Part shown: piece after piece, positions 5,110 through 6,147 of the stretch
Layout of the letters: each line of letters opens with the position of its first letter
How positions within the stretch are numbered: position 1 is the stretch's first letter
Source: Altererythrobacter sp.
GTDB lineage: Bacteria > Pseudomonadota > Alphaproteobacteria > Sphingomonadales > Sphingomonadaceae
Assembly (NCBI GenBank): GCA_023299945.1
Contig: JALZVZ010000015.1
Location: 1-6,147 of the forward strand
DNA length: 6,147 bases
Reading direction: 5' to 3'
The notes under the pieces: model-generated
The model's input: only the letters and a program-made list of their open reading frames with translations
Told to the model about the DNA's origin: nothing
Database searches by the model: none
Position numbers and translations under genes: made by a program

Positions 5110-5880
5110 ATGAACAAAACACATTCATCCTCAACTGGCGCAGCGGCGGCGAAGAAGCAACGCGTGGATCAGATGCTGGTCGAGCGCGGTTTGGTTGAGA
5201 GCCGCACCCGCGCGCAGGCGTTGATCATGGCGGGGCTGGTCTTTTCCAGCGAGACAAAAATCACCAAATCGGGCCAGCAATTGCGCAGTGATGCGCCCAT
5301 CGACGTGCGCGGGCGTGACCATCCTTGGGTCAGCCGCGGGGGGATTAAACTGGCCCATGCTCTGGAAGAGTTTGGCATTGATCCCAAGGCAGCGGTGGCA
5401 ATGGATATTGGCAGCTCGACCGGAGGCTTTACCGATGTATTGCTGCAAGGCGGCGCGGCACATGTTTTTGCAGTGGATAGCGGCACCAATCAGCTGGCGT
5501 GGAAATTGCGCCAAGACGAGCGGGTCACTGTGTTGGAGCAAACCTCTGCCCGCATTTTAACCCGCGATCATATTACGCGCGATTGCGAGCTGGTCGTGTG
5601 CGATGCGAGCTTTATCGGGCTGTCCAAAGTGCTGGAGCGGCCATTGGAATTGGCCGCGGAAAAATGCACGCTTGTTGCGCTGATCAAGCCGCAATTCGAG
5701 GTGTCCCGCGCAGAAGTGGGCAAGGGCGGCGTTGTGCGTGATCCCGCCTTGCACGCACGTGTGTGCGAGGAAGTGAAAGCGTGGGTGGAAGGCCTCGGCT
5801 TTACCGTTCAAGGCATCGCCAAAAGCCCGATCACTGGCCCGGAAGGCAATGTCGAATTTCTCATTTCGGCACAGCGTTAG
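5110..5880 (+). CDS. tlyA: TlyA family rRNA (cytidine-2'-O)-methyltransferase
   Basis: TlyA enzymes methylate the 2'-O of cytidine in 23S rRNA (C1920), and in some species also 16S rRNA (C1409), using S-adenosylmethionine. They were once called haemolysins. The 256 residues comprise a short Ser/Ala tail (1-15), an S4 RNA-binding domain (about 16-75: RVDQMLVERGL, SRTRAQALIMAGLV) and a FtsJ-like methyltransferase domain. The latter has the SAM loop DIGSSTGGFTD (99-109), AVDSG (121-125), CDASFI (164-169), LIKPQFE (191-197) and EGNVEFL (245-251). The expected K-D-K-E catalytic set is visible as Lys80, Asp165, Lys193 and Glu249. The start at 5110 is the only upstream ATG that keeps the S4 domain whole, although no clear ribosome site precedes it. 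It may therefore be poorly initiated or nearly leaderless. Whether it is the one- or two-target type cannot be told from the sequence alone. Confidence 0.95.
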   Translation: MNKTHSSSTGAAAAKKQRVDQMLVERGLVESRTRAQALIMAGLVFSSETKITKSGQQLRSDAPIDVRGRDHPWVSRGGIKLAHALEEFGIDPKAAVAMDIGSSTGGFTDVLLQGGAAHVFAVDSGTNQLAWKLRQDERVTVLEQTSARILTRDHITRDCELVVCDASFIGLSKVLERPLELAAEKCTLVALIKPQFEVSRAEVGKGGVVRDPALHARVCEEVKAWVEGLGFTVQGIAKSPITGPEGNVEFLISAQR

Positions 5881-5986
5881 CCGCCTTGCGGCCATAGCGC
5901 GACTTGCGCCCGCGCGCGCGCCTCGCCATGACTTAAAGCAGACGAATCGCGAAGATAGATTTGCATGAGGAAAGCACGGGTCGATT
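5881..5986. other. tlyA-tspO spacer with small hairpin and CG run
   Basis: Right after the tlyA stop, GCCGC (5880-5884) and GCGGC (5888-5892) form a 5-bp GC stem with a CTT loop, but there is no T-run, so it is a poor terminator. A run of alternating CG follows at 5911-5921. GAGGA at 5967-5971 is 15 nt from the tspO ATG, rather far for a ribosome site. It is well placed for a 10-codon frame starting at ATG 5965, but that start lies upstream of the GAGGA, so it does not use it. No promoter stands out. Confidence 0.35.
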
Positions 5987-6147
5987 ATGAATTTGATTGC
6001 TTCTAAAGGCCAATTGCGCGCCAGCTTCTTTCGTTGGGCATTGTTCTGTGTGCCAGCAGTAGCGCTATTGGGGTTTTTGGGCGGCCAAGTGGGTACGCCT
6101 GACACCTTATGGTTCGAAGGATTGGCAAAGCCTGATATTTATCCCCC
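5987..6147 (+). CDS. tspO: TspO/MBR family protein, N-terminal part
   Basis: Only the first 53 codons are in the window; the gene runs off the right edge. After a short basic N-terminus (MNLIASKGQLRASFFRW), a hydrophobic helix WALFCVPAVALLGFLGGQVG (residues 17-36) is followed by WFEGLAKPDIYPP (42-54). This is the signature loop of tryptophan-rich sensory proteins between helices 1 and 2. These five-helix membrane proteins bind porphyrins and sterols, and in Rhodobacter one tunes photosynthesis genes to oxygen. The role here is unknown. The ATG at 5987-5989 is the first in frame after a TGA at 5966, so the start is well fixed. The nearest ribosome-site candidates are a weak CGGG about 7 nt upstream or GAGGA at 15 nt. 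It follows tlyA by 106 bp on the same strand. Confidence 0.9.
   Translation, partial: MNLIASKGQLRASFFRWALFCVPAVALLGFLGGQVGTPDTLWFEGLAKPDIYP

Noticed and set aside
5557..6105. 182-codon minus-strand frame opposite tlyA and tspO
   Set aside because: It is antisense to the conserved methyltransferase motifs and to the tspO start; its composition is that of a shadow frame.

Overview
This window looks like chromosomal DNA of an alphaproteobacterium, most likely a sphingomonad (Sphingomonadales, perhaps Erythrobacteraceae). The reasons are the style of the proteins (a TspO with a KPDIYPP motif, a small lipoprotein ending in a RVIEDCR-type tail, a TrhO/GST pair), the moderately GC-rich codon use, and a 16-nt stretch matching the alphaproteobacterial 16S rRNA 3' end. 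This placement is by recognition; no search was run. I see no phage, transposon, CRISPR, tRNA or rRNA gene.

Layout. At the left edge (2-214, +) is the end of a charged helical protein whose frame is interrupted by one in-frame TGA. It converges on a small STAS/SpoIIAA-like protein (285-668, -). After an AT-rich gap holding a 14-bp perfect palindrome comes a tightly packed minus-strand block. In transcription order it is ilvE (branched-chain aminotransferase, start 3920), a one-helix membrane protein of unknown function, trhO (tRNA U34 hydroxylase) and an omega-like glutathione S-transferase. All three junctions overlap (TTGA, 23 nt, GTGA), so the four genes are probably co-transcribed and translationally coupled.

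Upstream of ilvE, 3921-4496 holds no long gene but is the most structured part of the window. On the minus strand it has a GC-rich hairpin cluster, then a 16-nt perfect complement of the 16S 3' end acting as an exceptionally long Shine-Dalgarno. One base after that is the ATG of an 18-codon ORF, followed by a hairpin, a convincing Rho-independent terminator, and a set of mutually exclusive inverted repeats beside the ilvE start. It resembles a leader-peptide/attenuator region or a separate small RNA, and is the best candidate here for something undescribed.

The right part holds a proline/glutamine-rich lipoprotein (4497-5075, -) divergent from tlyA (rRNA 2'-O-methyltransferase, 5110-5880, +). 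The two start codons are only 34 bp apart. A TspO/MBR family gene (+) starts at 5987 and runs off the window.

Functionally the window is mostly housekeeping: branched-chain amino-acid metabolism, tRNA and rRNA modification, thiol/glutathione chemistry, and envelope proteins of unknown role.
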